A stretch of DNA of 64,000 bases from Fidelibacterota bacterium (GCA_016845065.1 JAERTG010000121.1:62001-126000); one strand, 5' to 3'; shown: positions 27,246 to 36,190, numbered from the stretch's first letter. Notes: generated from the sequence alone by a model not told the origin. Numbers and translations are program-made.

Positions 27246-28085
27246 TTAACTCGCCAATTGATCAAGAATTTTGGAACACCCTCCACATGCAATGTAATCG
27301 GCATGATCTTCCACATCTCTAAATTTTCTACCTACGATATCTGAACACTCGAATTCGTAATCACTGACCTTTAAAAAACTCTCCATGGCCTCCAAAGTTG
27401 CTTGATTGTTAAAGTTAAGCATATCACCGGAGTCTGAACTACTCTGCAAACCTTTTAACCAGATGGATGCACCCAACGCACCACAAGCGCCACCACTCAA
27501 ACCAATTCCTCCTGCAAGACCAGCTGCCATAACCTGGTGTTCCTCTGAGAGACCCATTTTTTTAGCCAAAAGAGAAGCACAACTGACGGGTTGTGAGGGA
27601 ACAGTTGGTAATTCTTTTGCTAGAACCTTATCGATTTCGGTGTAGGCTTCAGGTGCGAATTTTGCAGCCATTCGAAAACACCCGATTGTTCCGCCTTTTA
27701 GCAAAAAGAAAGTCACCATTTTCAATGTAGAAGAATTTTTATCGATATCAGTGATCTCGAGGCAATTGATGTGTTTGTTCTGTGCTCGAAAGGATTCAAC
27801 TAATTGTTGAGATGCTAAGACTGCTTTGGTTTCTGCTTTCGATCCTGAACCATCTAGTCTGAACGCCTCAGTCCCTGCAGCAAGAGCTGCTCCCCAAATC
27901 ATGCCACATTGATATCCATGCTGCATGATGCCCCCAGCAAGAGAGGCTGTCGCCTTTTCTTCGGGAGTCTTACTGTTTTCAAAGCCCTGGTTGAGAACTC
28001 TCAACAAGGTTTCTGATCATGTACCAGCTTTAAGGAATGTCTTAACTGCTCCCATTCCTGTTACATTACTATTTGGATTAGTCAT
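27246..28085 (-). CDS. C-GCAxxG-C-C family selenoprotein (in-frame UGA read as Sec), tandem-domain form
   Basis: Read through one in-frame UGA (28017-28019, residue 23), the gene encodes 279 residues from the ATG at 28085, with GGGGAGG 4 bases upstream. UGA falls where the family has its first redox cysteine: KAGT-Sec-SETLLRVLNQGF. A stem-loop with apical GU follows, as in bacterial SECIS elements. The sequence then repeats the family pattern: copy 1 has Sec23, C60 (QCGMIWGAALAAG), C108 (NCLEI) and C136; copy 2 has C169 (SCASLLAKKMGL), C201 (ACGALG), C247 and C267/C270. The spacings match, so it looks like a tandem duplication with Sec only in copy 1. A caller that stops at UGA would start at TTG 28007. 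These proteins are putative membrane-associated or secreted redox proteins; the substrate is unknown. No selA-D genes lie in the window. An SAM methyltransferase gene ends 23 bases upstream. Confidence 0.8.
27986..28019 (-). promoter_or_regulatory. UGA codon with SECIS-like stem-loop
   Basis: The UGA occupies 28019-28017. Downstream on the minus strand, C28009-C28008-T-T-G-T-T-G-A-G28000 pairs with C27995 to G27986 with one T-C mismatch, leaving apical loop AGTT; the loop G is nucleotide 22 and the T nucleotide 23 counted from the U of UGA. In E. coli fdhF the conserved apical G and U are at about 23-24, so the distance and loop fit a bacterial SECIS element that binds SelB. The fold was made by hand and not tested by a covariance search. 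Confidence 0.65.
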
Positions 28086-28108
28086 CATCCCTCCCCTAGA
28101 ATCTCAGC

Positions 28109-28783
28109 TTATTTTTTATACGCCAGCACGATATCCACTGGCAATCCGAACATGGACATTTCATTCACACTTCTGATATTAAATCCACCCTCGCTGATTG
28201 ACTGCTCAACATAAATGGGTCGACAATCTACATATTTAGTGAAGTTTTTCTGTGTCCATTCATATAGTCTGACCATATAACTATTTCTGGACTTTTTTGC
28301 CATAGACACAATGCACAGTTTCCCACCAGGTTTTAAAACTCGATGACATTCTGTAAGTACGACTGGTATTTCAGGTGTGTCGAATAGCTCTAAAGTAAAA
28401 CTTGAAAACAATGCATCGAATGAATTGTCGGAATAGGACATTTCAGTTGCATCTCCCAGGGTTAGGTCGACCAAATCTTCGAGTCCTGCCTTTAGCAATC
28501 TGGATCGAGCCACATCCAACATTCCGGGAGATAGATCCACACCGAAAACTCTACCATTTCTCCCTACAGCCTCCCCCAAAGCAACGAGGCACTGTCCTGT
28601 ACCACACCCAACTTCAAGAACCCATTCCTCCACTTGGCAATCGAGGGTCTGTAAACCCATCTCTTTATACTTCTTTTCGGAGAAACCTGCCAGCCAATCA
28701 TAGGAACCACTCATTTTGTCATAACTGGATCTGGCCTCATCCCGCGACCTTAATACTCGATTTATAGGAGATGGGTTACTCAT
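28109..28783 (-). CDS. Class I SAM-dependent methyltransferase
   Basis: This 224-residue protein has motif I in WVLEVGCGTGQCLVALGEA, motif II in VFGVDLSPGMLDVA, and motif III-like FDALFSSFTLELFD, then HRVLKPGGKLCIV. This is the UbiE/Methyltransf_11 type. C-terminal positions are not predictive of substrate. It lies 23 bases before the selenoprotein gene and 16 bases after rnd, suggesting one transcript. Methyltransferases of this type recurring next to C-GCAxxG-C-C proteins would be a useful clue but was not checked. Confidence 0.78.
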   Translation of the reverse strand: MSNPSPINRVLRSRDEARSSYDKMSGSYDWLAGFSEKKYKEMGLQTLDCQVEEWVLEVGCGTGQCLVALGEAVGRNGRVFGVDLSPGMLDVARSRLLKAGLEDLVDLTLGDATEMSYSDNSFDALFSSFTLELFDTPEIPVVLTECHRVLKPGGKLCIVSMAKKSRNSYMVRLYEWTQKNFTKYVDCRPIYVEQSISEGGFNIRSVNEMSMFGLPVDIVLAYKK

Positions 28784-28799
28784 TATGACTTCTCAGCAG

Positions 28800-29936
28800 T
28801 TATGTCCTCTTGACTATCCCAATTTTTCCATGTGATAGGGTCAGAGAAATATCCCCCTCTAATAGTTCCTCTGCCAGCTTCCCGAATAGATCATATCGCC
28901 AACCTCCAGATAGCCTTGTTTCCAAACCCAGAGTTATCTGTTCCAGGTCGGATTTTGAGGCCACAAGTTTAGGCGCAACATTATTTTTTTCACAGACATG
29001 AGTCAGAAGTGCCCTCAATAAAACAATAGCATTACCATTGATTTCCTCATCCTTGGAGGAATCCTTGACTTGCGGACATTCAGAGAGGGGTAACTGTTTG
29101 GCTTTGTGGATACTGTTGAGAATTTCTTGTCCGGTCCTACCCTGGGCATTGCCTCCAATCCCTCGCACACGTTTCAAATCATTTATATGTTCAGGGGGAT
29201 TCGAAACCAGATCACGTAAAGCGAGATCCTTTATGACCCAACCCCGTGGAATATTTTGAATTTTCGCACGGTCTTCGCGCCAGGTCACCAACCCATGGAG
29301 CATGGCCATACGACGGGGTGTCATATTCCTTAGTTTGAGCTTCTTGGCCTGGCTTTCTGGATTGAACTCAAAGCGTTTGGTGCCAGAAAGTGCTTTCATT
29401 TCTTCTGCAACCCAGCTGACACGGTCTCGTTTATCGATTTCACTTGTAAGTCGTTCGTAAACCTTACAAAGATGGGTTACATCTGCAATGGCGTATTCAA
29501 GATGGCGTTCTAGCAGCGGGCGTTTTGACCAATCCACTATCTGTGAACTTTTGTCGATCCTATTTCTTGTAAAAGTTTTTACTAACTGGGCATATGATAC
29601 TTGATCTCCAAACCCACAAACCATAGCTGCAATCTGGGTGTCGAAAACTGGAGAAAGAGAAAGTTTGTAATCATTCCACAATATGACGAGATCCTGCTCC
29701 GCAGAATGAAAAACTTTAACCATTTTTGGGTCCATAAGAAACTGGATGAGTGGTTCGAGATCAATATCTGCTAGTGTATCAATAACTGCGACATCCTCTC
29801 CGTGAGCTAATTGAATGAGACAGAGTTGTGGGAAATAGGTTTTTTCAGAAAGAAATTCTGTATCCAGAGCTACATATGGTGGTGTCCCCATGGTATGAAG
29901 AAAACTGGCAAGATCCTGGGTGTTCTTTATTAGCAA
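28800..29936 (-). CDS. rnd: Ribonuclease D
   Basis: The start is taken as TTG at 29936 because AGGAGG lies 9 bases upstream; an ATG 27 bases earlier has no such site. The product of about 378 residues has the DEDDy exonuclease motifs ALDTEFLSEKTY, HSAEQDLVIL and HLEYAIADVTHL, then an HRDC-like C-terminal region. RNase D trims tRNA and other small RNA 3' ends in the cytoplasm. The methyltransferase gene follows after 16 bases. Confidence 0.88.
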   Translation of the reverse strand: MLIKNTQDLASFLHTMGTPPYVALDTEFLSEKTYFPQLCLIQLAHGEDVAVIDTLADIDLEPLIQFLMDPKMVKVFHSAEQDLVILWNDYKLSLSPVFDTQIAAMVCGFGDQVSYAQLVKTFTRNRIDKSSQIVDWSKRPLLERHLEYAIADVTHLCKVYERLTSEIDKRDRVSWVAEEMKALSGTKRFEFNPESQAKKLKLRNMTPRRMAMLHGLVTWREDRAKIQNIPRGWVIKDLALRDLVSNPPEHINDLKRVRGIGGNAQGRTGQEILNSIHKAKQLPLSECPQVKDSSKDEEINGNAIVLLRALLTHVCEKNNVAPKLVASKSDLEQITLGLETRLSGGWRYDLFGKLAEELLEGDISLTLSHGKIGIVKRT

Positions 29937-30130
29937 GTACGTCTGCCTCCTGATAGATATCATTTAATGTAGCTTGAAGCTCATGAATATCCGAGGATGG
30001 TCTTATGGTCAATCAAGTTTTATGTGATTTTGATCAAAATATTGAATCACGAGGTGAAGCGCTATTTTGATCGCACCATTCATTAAAAACAATACCTTCA
30101 GCAATCTTAGGGGGATTGGATGAAATATTC

Positions 30131-30161
30131 TTTGACACAGGGACATGTCCGTCTATATTTG
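30131..30161 (+). promoter_or_regulatory. Promoter of rpmB, TTTG-N19-TANNTTTG type
   Basis: TTTG (30131-30134), a 19-base spacer, then TATATTTG (30154-30161) fits the Bacteroidota consensus exactly. The same stretch also reads TTGACA-N16-TATATT, so a classical sigma-70 reading fits too. The start codon of rpmB is 26 bases downstream, leaving a leader of about 20 bases. Confidence 0.6.
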
Positions 30162-30186
30162 CGCGCTTTAGAATGGGAGTATGAAA

Positions 30187-30378
30187 ATGGCAAAACGATG
30201 TGATATATGCGGAAAAGGTCCGGTTACGGGCAACAATGTGAGTCACTCACACAAAAAATCTCGTCGCAGATGGTTACCTAATCTGCAGCGTGTACGTGTT
30301 TCTATTGGTGGACAAAACACACATAAAAAAGTTTGCACGAGCTGCATTAAGTCAGGAAAAATTGTTAAAGCTGCCTGA
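30187..30378 (+). CDS. rpmB: 50S ribosomal protein L28
   Basis: The ATG at 30187 (MAKRCDICGK) is preferred, with GGGAG 7 bases upstream; an in-frame ATG two codons earlier is too close to it. The 63-residue protein is of the zinc-binding type with CDICGK and CTSCIKSGK pairs, and has the typical NVSHSHKKSRRRWLPNLQ stretch. It binds near the E-site of the large subunit. A strong terminator follows after 27 bases. No rpmG lies beside it. Confidence 0.95.
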   Translation: MAKRCDICGKGPVTGNNVSHSHKKSRRRWLPNLQRVRVSIGGQNTHKKVCTSCIKSGKIVKAA

Positions 30379-30404
30379 TTTTTTCCAATATCTAGAAAAA
30401 ATTT

Positions 30405-30433
30405 AAAAAGCTCCGGAAATCGGAGCTTTTTTT
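30405..30433 (+). terminator. Intrinsic terminator after rpmB
   Basis: AAAAAGCTCCG and CGGAGCTTTTT form a near-perfect stem around a 5-base loop, ending in seven T. Monocistronic rpmB transcription is implied. Confidence 0.9.
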
Positions 30434-30501
30434 GTACCAATACATCCCACGAAAGATAGATTTTTACATGTCAAGAATTCCTCAAAAACAAGTGATACGA
30501 T

Positions 30502-31464
30502 ATGACTGAATCTGAAGCAGCTACATCTCAGCCTCAAATTCAAATTGAGAGCAATCAGGGAAATCCAGCGCTGGCATGTTATGGTATTTCTAAGCGTTTT
30601 AAAACTATCCAGGCGCTGGATAATGTGAGTTTAAGTGTACCGAGAGGATCCATATTCGGGTTTCTTGGACCCAATGGTGCCGGGAAATCTACACTTATTA
30701 GAGTGGTTGCCGGTCTCATCGCTGCGGACGAGGGTAACTTTGATGTTCTTGGTACTTCAAGCCTCTCAGGACATAGGGTTCGAAGGGATATGAGTGCTTT
30801 AGTTGACCGAGCAGATTTCTATAAGAACCTCAGCGCTTATCAGAACATGAAAATCCTGGGTAGAATCACTGGACATGATAGTGATGAGCACATCAACAGG
30901 CTGCTGGATTTGCTAGGTTTATATGAACGTCGTACGGATAAGGTGAAAACATTTTCTCAAGGAATGAAACAACGCCTTGGACTGGCTCAATCACTTCTTC
31001 CGGATCCAAAACTCCTGGTTTTAGATGAACCTACTACTGGACTTGACCCACAGGGGATGCACGAGATTCGAGATTTCATTCTAAAAATCGCTACTGAACA
31101 AAATGTAACGATTTTTCTTTCGTCACACCTTCTCCACGAAGTTGAACTCATATGCTCTGATATTGCACTCATTTTTAATGGAAAACTTGCTGCCCAGGGA
31201 TCGATGCAGAACATATTTCGTGAAATTGATAATGTGACCATTGAGCTAGAAGTTGAGGATTCAAAGGCTACGTTGACTTTTCTGGAGAAGACAGATCTGG
31301 TTTCTCAAATTATCCCCCTGGCAAATGCCATCAGTATCGAGATTCATTATAACCAGATTCCTGAGCTCATTCGACGAATGACTGCTGAAAAGATCAATAT
31401 CTTTTCTGTCTCTCAGAGGAATCGTCTAGAAAATTACTTTCTCTCACTTATGGAGGGAAAATGA
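30502..31464 (+). CDS. ABC transporter ATP-binding protein
   Basis: This 320-residue ATPase has Walker A GPNGAGKST, signature FSQGMKQRLGLAQSL, Walker B LLVLDEPTTGLD and the H-loop SSHLLHE. The C-terminal extension of about 100 residues is like that of DrrA/CcmA-type exporters. It overlaps the permease gene by 4 bases (ATGA-like), so the two form one transporter with the ABC-2 permease. No clear Shine-Dalgarno precedes the ATG. Confidence 0.92.
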   Translation: MTESEAATSQPQIQIESNQGNPALACYGISKRFKTIQALDNVSLSVPRGSIFGFLGPNGAGKSTLIRVVAGLIAADEGNFDVLGTSSLSGHRVRRDMSALVDRADFYKNLSAYQNMKILGRITGHDSDEHINRLLDLLGLYERRTDKVKTFSQGMKQRLGLAQSLLPDPKLLVLDEPTTGLDPQGMHEIRDFILKIATEQNVTIFLSSHLLHEVELICSDIALIFNGKLAAQGSMQNIFREIDNVTIELEVEDSKATLTFLEKTDLVSQIIPLANAISIEIHYNQIPELIRRMTAEKINIFSVSQRNRLENYFLSLMEGK

Positions 31465-32303
31465 TACTTTTTAAACTCACTCAGAATGAGCTGTACAAAA
31501 TCTTCTCACTCATACGGTCGTATATAGGCTTCATCTTATTCACTGGTATTGTGCCCCTCATCCTCTGGGGTTATGGCATGGGGACCTCTCATATTGAAGG
31601 ACAAATCGAAAGTTCCGTTTCAGATATGTTCTTTATAGAGGGTTCACCAACCAATGGTTTTACGGCAGCATATTTCATTATGAATTTTTTCTGGATCCAT
31701 ATCCCGTTTTTACTGGCTCTGGTAGGTGGTGATATCTTTGCTGGAGAACATGCAAATGGGACATTTCGAGTTTACGCAACCAGACCAATTTCCCGATTGA
31801 GTATTTTTACTTCGAAGGTATTTGCTACGTTTATATATACTTTCATCTTTGTCTTTTACTTTGGTCTTCTAACGCTTGGATTGGGTCTGATCTGGCATGG
31901 TGGTGGAGATATGTTGGTTTTTCACAATGGTGTCTTGATACTGGAATCCAGCGATGCGCTGGCTAGATTTTTTATCGCCTACTTCTTTTCATTTATGAAT
32001 ATGGTCCTGGTAAGTTCCATCGCTATTTTCTTCTCAACCATGGTGAGAAACGCTGTCGGTCCTGTTATTGGTACCATGGCTCTGTTTATATTCATTCTTA
32101 TGGTGTCTTCTCTCCCACTTGAAGTGTTTGAAGGTATTCAACCTTATTTATTCACCACCTATTTTTCTAATTGGGAGCAGGCATTTTATGATCCCATTCC
32201 ATGGGATGATTTGTTCCGTGGGCTGGGTCTTGTTTTATCCAATGTGATAATGTTTCTTGGAATCGCACTCATCATATTTCGTAGAAAGGACATCCTTTCA
32301 TGA
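31461..32303 (+). CDS. ABC-2 type transporter permease
   Basis: This 280-residue protein has six hydrophobic helices, with the conserved pattern of a periplasmic loop after the first helix (SSVSDMFFIEGSPTN) and GGDIFAGEHANGTFRVYATRP, the ABC2_membrane block. It is translationally coupled to the ATPase and to the following secreted protein by 4-base overlaps. The substrate is not evident. Confidence 0.85.
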   Translation: MILFKLTQNELYKIFSLIRSYIGFILFTGIVPLILWGYGMGTSHIEGQIESSVSDMFFIEGSPTNGFTAAYFIMNFFWIHIPFLLALVGGDIFAGEHANGTFRVYATRPISRLSIFTSKVFATFIYTFIFVFYFGLLTLGLGLIWHGGGDMLVFHNGVLILESSDALARFFIAYFFSFMNMVLVSSIAIFFSTMVRNAVGPVIGTMALFIFILMVSSLPLEVFEGIQPYLFTTYFSNWEQAFYDPIPWDDLFRGLGLVLSNVIMFLGIALIIFRRKDILS

Positions 32304-33025
32304 GTCAGACATATAAAAGAATTCTTACAATAACTATGATATGCATCTCCATGAGCAGCATTGGGCAGGAATACCCTAGCCAGCAAGAGTTGAATAATCT
32401 CATGCTGGGCAACTGGGAACGCATTGAAGATTATGAAGTAGATATCAATTTAGCGCTGGACATTCCTGGATTTCGAATGCCATCACGCAAGATTCACTAC
32501 ATGTATAAATTTCCTGATAAAAGCAAGGTCGAGGTGAAGGGATTCGCCATTGTGCCAAAACAGGGCATTCAACCTTTCTTTACGTTTCTAAGGGATTCGG
32601 TTTCCCTCAAGATCTTAAATGACTCTCTGATAAATGGGGAGTCATTTTTTGAAGTTTCTCTTGAGGACACGTTTATGAACGAGCTCGGAACCATAAACTT
32701 TCTTGTGGAGCAAGAGACCGGGAATATCACAGATGCATGGGTGGTTCACGATGAGCAGGAATTCTTCCGACTTTCATCAGAGTATGAGCAGGTAGATGGT
32801 ATCTACTTGCCGGCATCAACCTCAATTAAGATGACCTTTCCTCCTGACTTTAAAAACCTTCAACGACTTGGTAAGAAACCAACAGACATGCGGGAATTCG
32901 ATGCTAGCATGACAGACGAATGGTTGGATGGATCTATTACAATTAAATTTAGTAATTATAAGGTCAATCGAGGAATTCCAGACTATAAGTTTGAGGATGA
33001 AACAGAAGACGCTATCCAGGACTAA
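32300..33025 (+). CDS. LolA-like secreted protein
   Basis: The 241-residue product has a signal peptide (MSQTYKRILTITMICISMSS, about 22 residues) and a beta-rich body: IHYMYKFPDKSKVEVKGFAI and INFLVEQETGNITDAWVV resemble the LolA/LolB/LppX fold used to carry lipids or lipoproteins in the periplasm. The fold call is by pattern only. Its start overlaps the permease stop by 4 bases, so the product may work with the exporter, for example handling a lipidic cargo. Confidence 0.5.
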   Translation: MSQTYKRILTITMICISMSSIGQEYPSQQELNNLMLGNWERIEDYEVDINLALDIPGFRMPSRKIHYMYKFPDKSKVEVKGFAIVPKQGIQPFFTFLRDSVSLKILNDSLINGESFFEVSLEDTFMNELGTINFLVEQETGNITDAWVVHDEQEFFRLSSEYEQVDGIYLPASTSIKMTFPPDFKNLQRLGKKPTDMREFDASMTDEWLDGSITIKFSNYKVNRGIPDYKFEDETEDAIQD

Positions 33026-33144
33026 CACGCTTCCGTAATTGCCATTAAGTTGTACAAATTTTTAACCCTGAGTTTCTGGATTTGGGTTGAGTTTCATATC
33101 ACAGCAAATACATTACTTCGCTTTTAATCTTGGAGGAGAAAATA

Positions 33145-34083
33145 TTGCGAAAAGCAGTTGTAGCCTTGGGTGGAAATGCCATTTCCCCACCTGGAGAAGT
33201 CGATTCAATCCGGAACCAGTTTAAGCATACGCGAGCCAGTCTGGGATCTATCGTAGATTTGTTGAAACAGGACATCATTCCTGTCATTACCCATGGCAAC
33301 GGACCACAGGTGGGTAACGCAGCTTTACGTACAGAAGAGCTAGCGGAATCTATACCCTATTTACCTCTGGGAATAAACGTCGCAGATACTGAAGGTGGCA
33401 TGGGTTACATGATCGAGCAATCCTTGATTAACCGTCTGAGAGCTGACGGGATTCAACGTCAGGTCGTAACTCTCATTTCCCAAGTTTTAGTAGATGAACA
33501 TGACCCTTCTATAGAGAATCCTACAAAATATATCGGGACTGAACTTCCAGAGGAAGAGGCTCATAAAAAAGCTGCCCAATTCGGATGGAGTATCAAGGAT
33601 CTGGGGAACGGTAAATGGAGACGGGTTGTACCCTCACCTGAACCGATTGACATTATTAATTCCAAGGTCATCAACGAGCTCATCGAGGCGGGTCATATCG
33701 TGATTGCTGTGGGTGGTGGAGGCGTCCCCGCTTTTAGAGATATTGATCATAACCTAGAAGGACTTGATGCTGTTATCGACAAGGATAAGGCATCTGCATT
33801 GCTGGGTACTCAGATCGGTGCTGAGCTGCTGTACATTTTCACTAATGTGGAACGAGTCTCCTTGAATTTTGGAAAAAGCGATGAGGAATTGCTAGGAAAA
33901 CTCACTCTTGCTGAGGCAAAACAATACCTGGCTGATGGTCATTTCCCTCCAGGGAATATGGGACCTAAAATTGAAGCCAGTATTAGCTTTCTCGAAGGTG
34001 GTGGAAAGCAGGTCATTATCACCAGCATAGAGGGTATTCAAAAGAATTCATCCGGACAAAATGGCACTATTATAACACTTTGA
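33145..34083 (+). CDS. arcC: Carbamate kinase
   Basis: The start is TTG at 33145, with GGAGG 8 bases upstream; a further TTG lies 15 bases before it. The 312-residue protein matches the carbamate kinase length and carries VVALGGNAISPPGE, THGNGPQVGNAAL, VAVGGGGVPAF-like IAVGGGGVPAFRDIDH and AVIDKDKASALLG. The enzyme interconverts carbamoyl phosphate and ADP with carbamate and ATP. No arginine deiminase or ornithine carbamoyltransferase genes are near. It sits between the ABC cassette and sucCD, 59 bases before sucC. Confidence 0.92.
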   Translation: MRKAVVALGGNAISPPGEVDSIRNQFKHTRASLGSIVDLLKQDIIPVITHGNGPQVGNAALRTEELAESIPYLPLGINVADTEGGMGYMIEQSLINRLRADGIQRQVVTLISQVLVDEHDPSIENPTKYIGTELPEEEAHKKAAQFGWSIKDLGNGKWRRVVPSPEPIDIINSKVINELIEAGHIVIAVGGGGVPAFRDIDHNLEGLDAVIDKDKASALLGTQIGAELLYIFTNVERVSLNFGKSDEELLGKLTLAEAKQYLADGHFPPGNMGPKIEASISFLEGGGKQVIITSIEGIQKNSSGQNGTIITL

Positions 34084-34142
34084 TATATGCATTTAATATC
34101 TCATTCATGTTTGAGATAACTGACAAAAAAAGGAAGTAATAC

Positions 34143-35306
34143 ATGAATATTCACGAGTATCAGGCGAAAGAGATCTTTCGGAAGTACAATGTCCCAGTTC
34201 CTAATGGTGGCGTTGCCTATTCCGCTGAAGAGGCTCTAAACGTAGCCAAATCTCTCGACTCAAACATTTTTGTAGTAAAAGCCCAGATTCATGCAGGGGG
34301 GCGCGGTAAGGCTGGCGGTGTAAAAATCGCTAAAAACCATGACGAAGTCACTCTGTTTGCCAACGAAATATTAGGTAAAACTCTGGTAACGCATCAGACA
34401 GGTCCTGGTGGTAAAGTTGTGGGACGCCTGCTTGTTGAGGAAGGTATCGATATTGCCAGAGAGCTCTATATGGGAATCGTTCTGGATCGGCAAACAGGCC
34501 AGTTCGTTTTCATGGTTTCTGTGGAAGGTGGTATGGAAATCGAAAAAGTTGCCTCTGAAACTCCAGAAAAGATTATCAAGGAATGGATTGAACCCGGCAT
34601 GGGTCTCCAGGCCTTTCAGGCCCGCAAATTGGCCTATGCCCTTGGTCTTGAGGGTGTTCAGGTCAGAGAAGCAGTCAAGTTTATGTTTGCGCTGTGGAAT
34701 GCATTCAGTGCTTCCGATGCATCGCTGGTAGAAATCAACCCACTCGTTGTCACAGGAAACGGACATGTCATGGCATTAGATGCTAAAATGAATTTTGATG
34801 ACAATGCACTCTATCGCCAGAGCGAAATACTCGAGTTTCGTGATCTTAGTGAAGAGGAAGCTTCAGAAGTTGAAGCATCCAGTTACAACCTCAACTACAT
34901 CAAATTAGATGGAAATGTCGGTTGTATGGTTAATGGAGCTGGTTTGGCCATGGGGACCATGGATATCATCAAATTGTATGGTGGGGAACCTGCAAACTTC
35001 CTTGATGTGGGAGGTGTTGCTAACCCTGATACTGTATCTAATGGTTTTCGTATAATAATGAGTGATTCCAATGTAAAAGCGGTGTTGATCAACATCTTTG
35101 GTGGAATTGTTCGATGTGATCGAGTGGCTATGGGCATTATTCTAGCTCTCGAAAAGGTCAAAGTAGATGTCCCCATTGTAGTGCGACTTGCAGGTACCAA
35201 TGCAGAAGAGGGTGCTCGACTTCTGGCTAATTCTGATATTGATTTTATAGTTGCCACTAGTTTGGCCGAAGCTGCGGAAAAAGTAACTGCAGCCATCAAG
35301 GAGTAA
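34143..35306 (+). CDS. sucC: Succinyl-CoA synthetase beta subunit (ADP-forming)
   Basis: At 387 residues this matches SucC. The N-terminal ATP-grasp domain has [19 protein letters not shown], and later [11 protein letters not shown] and the C-terminal [13 protein letters not shown] segment that contacts the alpha subunit's phosphohistidine region. The heterotetramer makes ATP from succinyl-CoA in the TCA cycle. GGAAGTAAT precedes the ATG. sucD follows after 4 bases. Confidence 0.95.
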   Translation: MNIHEYQAKEIFRKYNVPVPNGGVAYSAEEALNVAKSLDSNIFVVKAQIHAGGRGKAGGVKIAKNHDEVTLFANEILGKTLVTHQTGPGGKVVGRLLVEEGIDIARELYMGIVLDRQTGQFVFMVSVEGGMEIEKVASETPEKIIKEWIEPGMGLQAFQARKLAYALGLEGVQVREAVKFMFALWNAFSASDASLVEINPLVVTGNGHVMALDAKMNFDDNALYRQSEILEFRDLSEEEASEVEASSYNLNYIKLDGNVGCMVNGAGLAMGTMDIIKLYGGEPANFLDVGGVANPDTVSNGFRIIMSDSNVKAVLINIFGGIVRCDRVAMGIILALEKVKVDVPIVVRLAGTNAEEGARLLANSDIDFIVATSLAEAAEKVTAAIKE

Positions 35307-35310
35307 TCCC

Positions 35311-36183
35311 ATGATTTTAGTAAACAATGATACAAAGCTGGTTGTTCAGGGCATTACGGGTAGTGAGGGATCCTTTCACACGGCTCAGATGTTGGAGTAT
35401 GGGACTCAAGTGGTAGCTGGTGTCACACCTGGAAAAGGTGGACAATCAACCGAAAATGGAGTTCCGATTTTCAATACTGTTCAGGAGGCAAAAGACAAAG
35501 TTCTAGCGAACACCTCAGTGATTTTCGTACCACCCCCTTTCGCTGCTGATGCCATTATGGAGGCTGTAGATGCGGAGTTAGATCTGGTAATCTGTATTAC
35601 TGAAGGTATTCCCACAGCTGACATGGTTAAGGTTCATGCGTATATGGCTGGGAAAAAAACCCGAATGGTTGGTCCAAATTGTCCTGGTGTGATTTCGCCT
35701 GGTGCAGGTAAAATTGGTATCATGCCAGGATTTATACATCAGGAAGGAAAAGTGGGTGTAATCTCAAGAAGTGGAACGCTTACTTACGAGGCGGTCCATC
35801 AGCTAAGCTCTCGCAATATTGGCCAATCAACCTGCATAGGTATTGGTGGGGATCCAATTATCGGTTCAAATTTTATTGATCTACTCAAGCTGTTCAAGGA
35901 AGATGAGGGAACCGACGCTGTGGTGATGATCGGTGAAATTGGTGGAACTGCTGAAGAGGAAGCAGCAGAATGGGCCCAGAAGAATTTCACCAAACCAATT
36001 GTGGCGTTTATTGCTGGAACTACAGCTCCTCCAGGACGTCGGATGGGTCATGCTGGTGCGATCATTTCTGGTGGCAAAGGGACTGCATCAGATAAGATTG
36101 CAGCTCTCAAGGCTGCAGGGATCGCAGTTTCAGAAAGCCCGGCAGGAATCGGTGAACTTATGGAAGAAATTTTAAACAAATAG
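35311..36183 (+). CDS. sucD: Succinyl-CoA synthetase alpha subunit
   Basis: The 290-residue protein has the CoA-binding [17 protein letters not shown] segment, [15 protein letters not shown] and the active-site histidine in [18 protein letters not shown]. It is coupled to sucC (4-base gap). ndk follows after an intergenic inverted repeat, linking substrate-level nucleoside triphosphate formation. Confidence 0.95.
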   Translation: MILVNNDTKLVVQGITGSEGSFHTAQMLEYGTQVVAGVTPGKGGQSTENGVPIFNTVQEAKDKVLANTSVIFVPPPFAADAIMEAVDAELDLVICITEGIPTADMVKVHAYMAGKKTRMVGPNCPGVISPGAGKIGIMPGFIHQEGKVGVISRSGTLTYEAVHQLSSRNIGQSTCIGIGGDPIIGSNFIDLLKLFKEDEGTDAVVMIGEIGGTAEEEAAEWAQKNFTKPIVAFIAGTTAPPGRRMGHAGAIISGGKGTASDKIAALKAAGIAVSESPAGIGELMEEILNK

Positions 36184-36190
36184 AGTAATT

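Noticed and set aside
27246-28007. Reading the C-GCAxxG-C-C gene as a TTG-started protein or a pseudogene
   Set aside because: The upstream frame is family-like up to the UGA, has a strong ribosome site, and a SECIS-like hairpin follows; a nonsense mutation would not place UGA exactly at the redox Cys.
30034-30246. Minus-strand frame upstream of rnd
   Set aside because: It overlaps the rpmB promoter and start in antisense and shows no family features.
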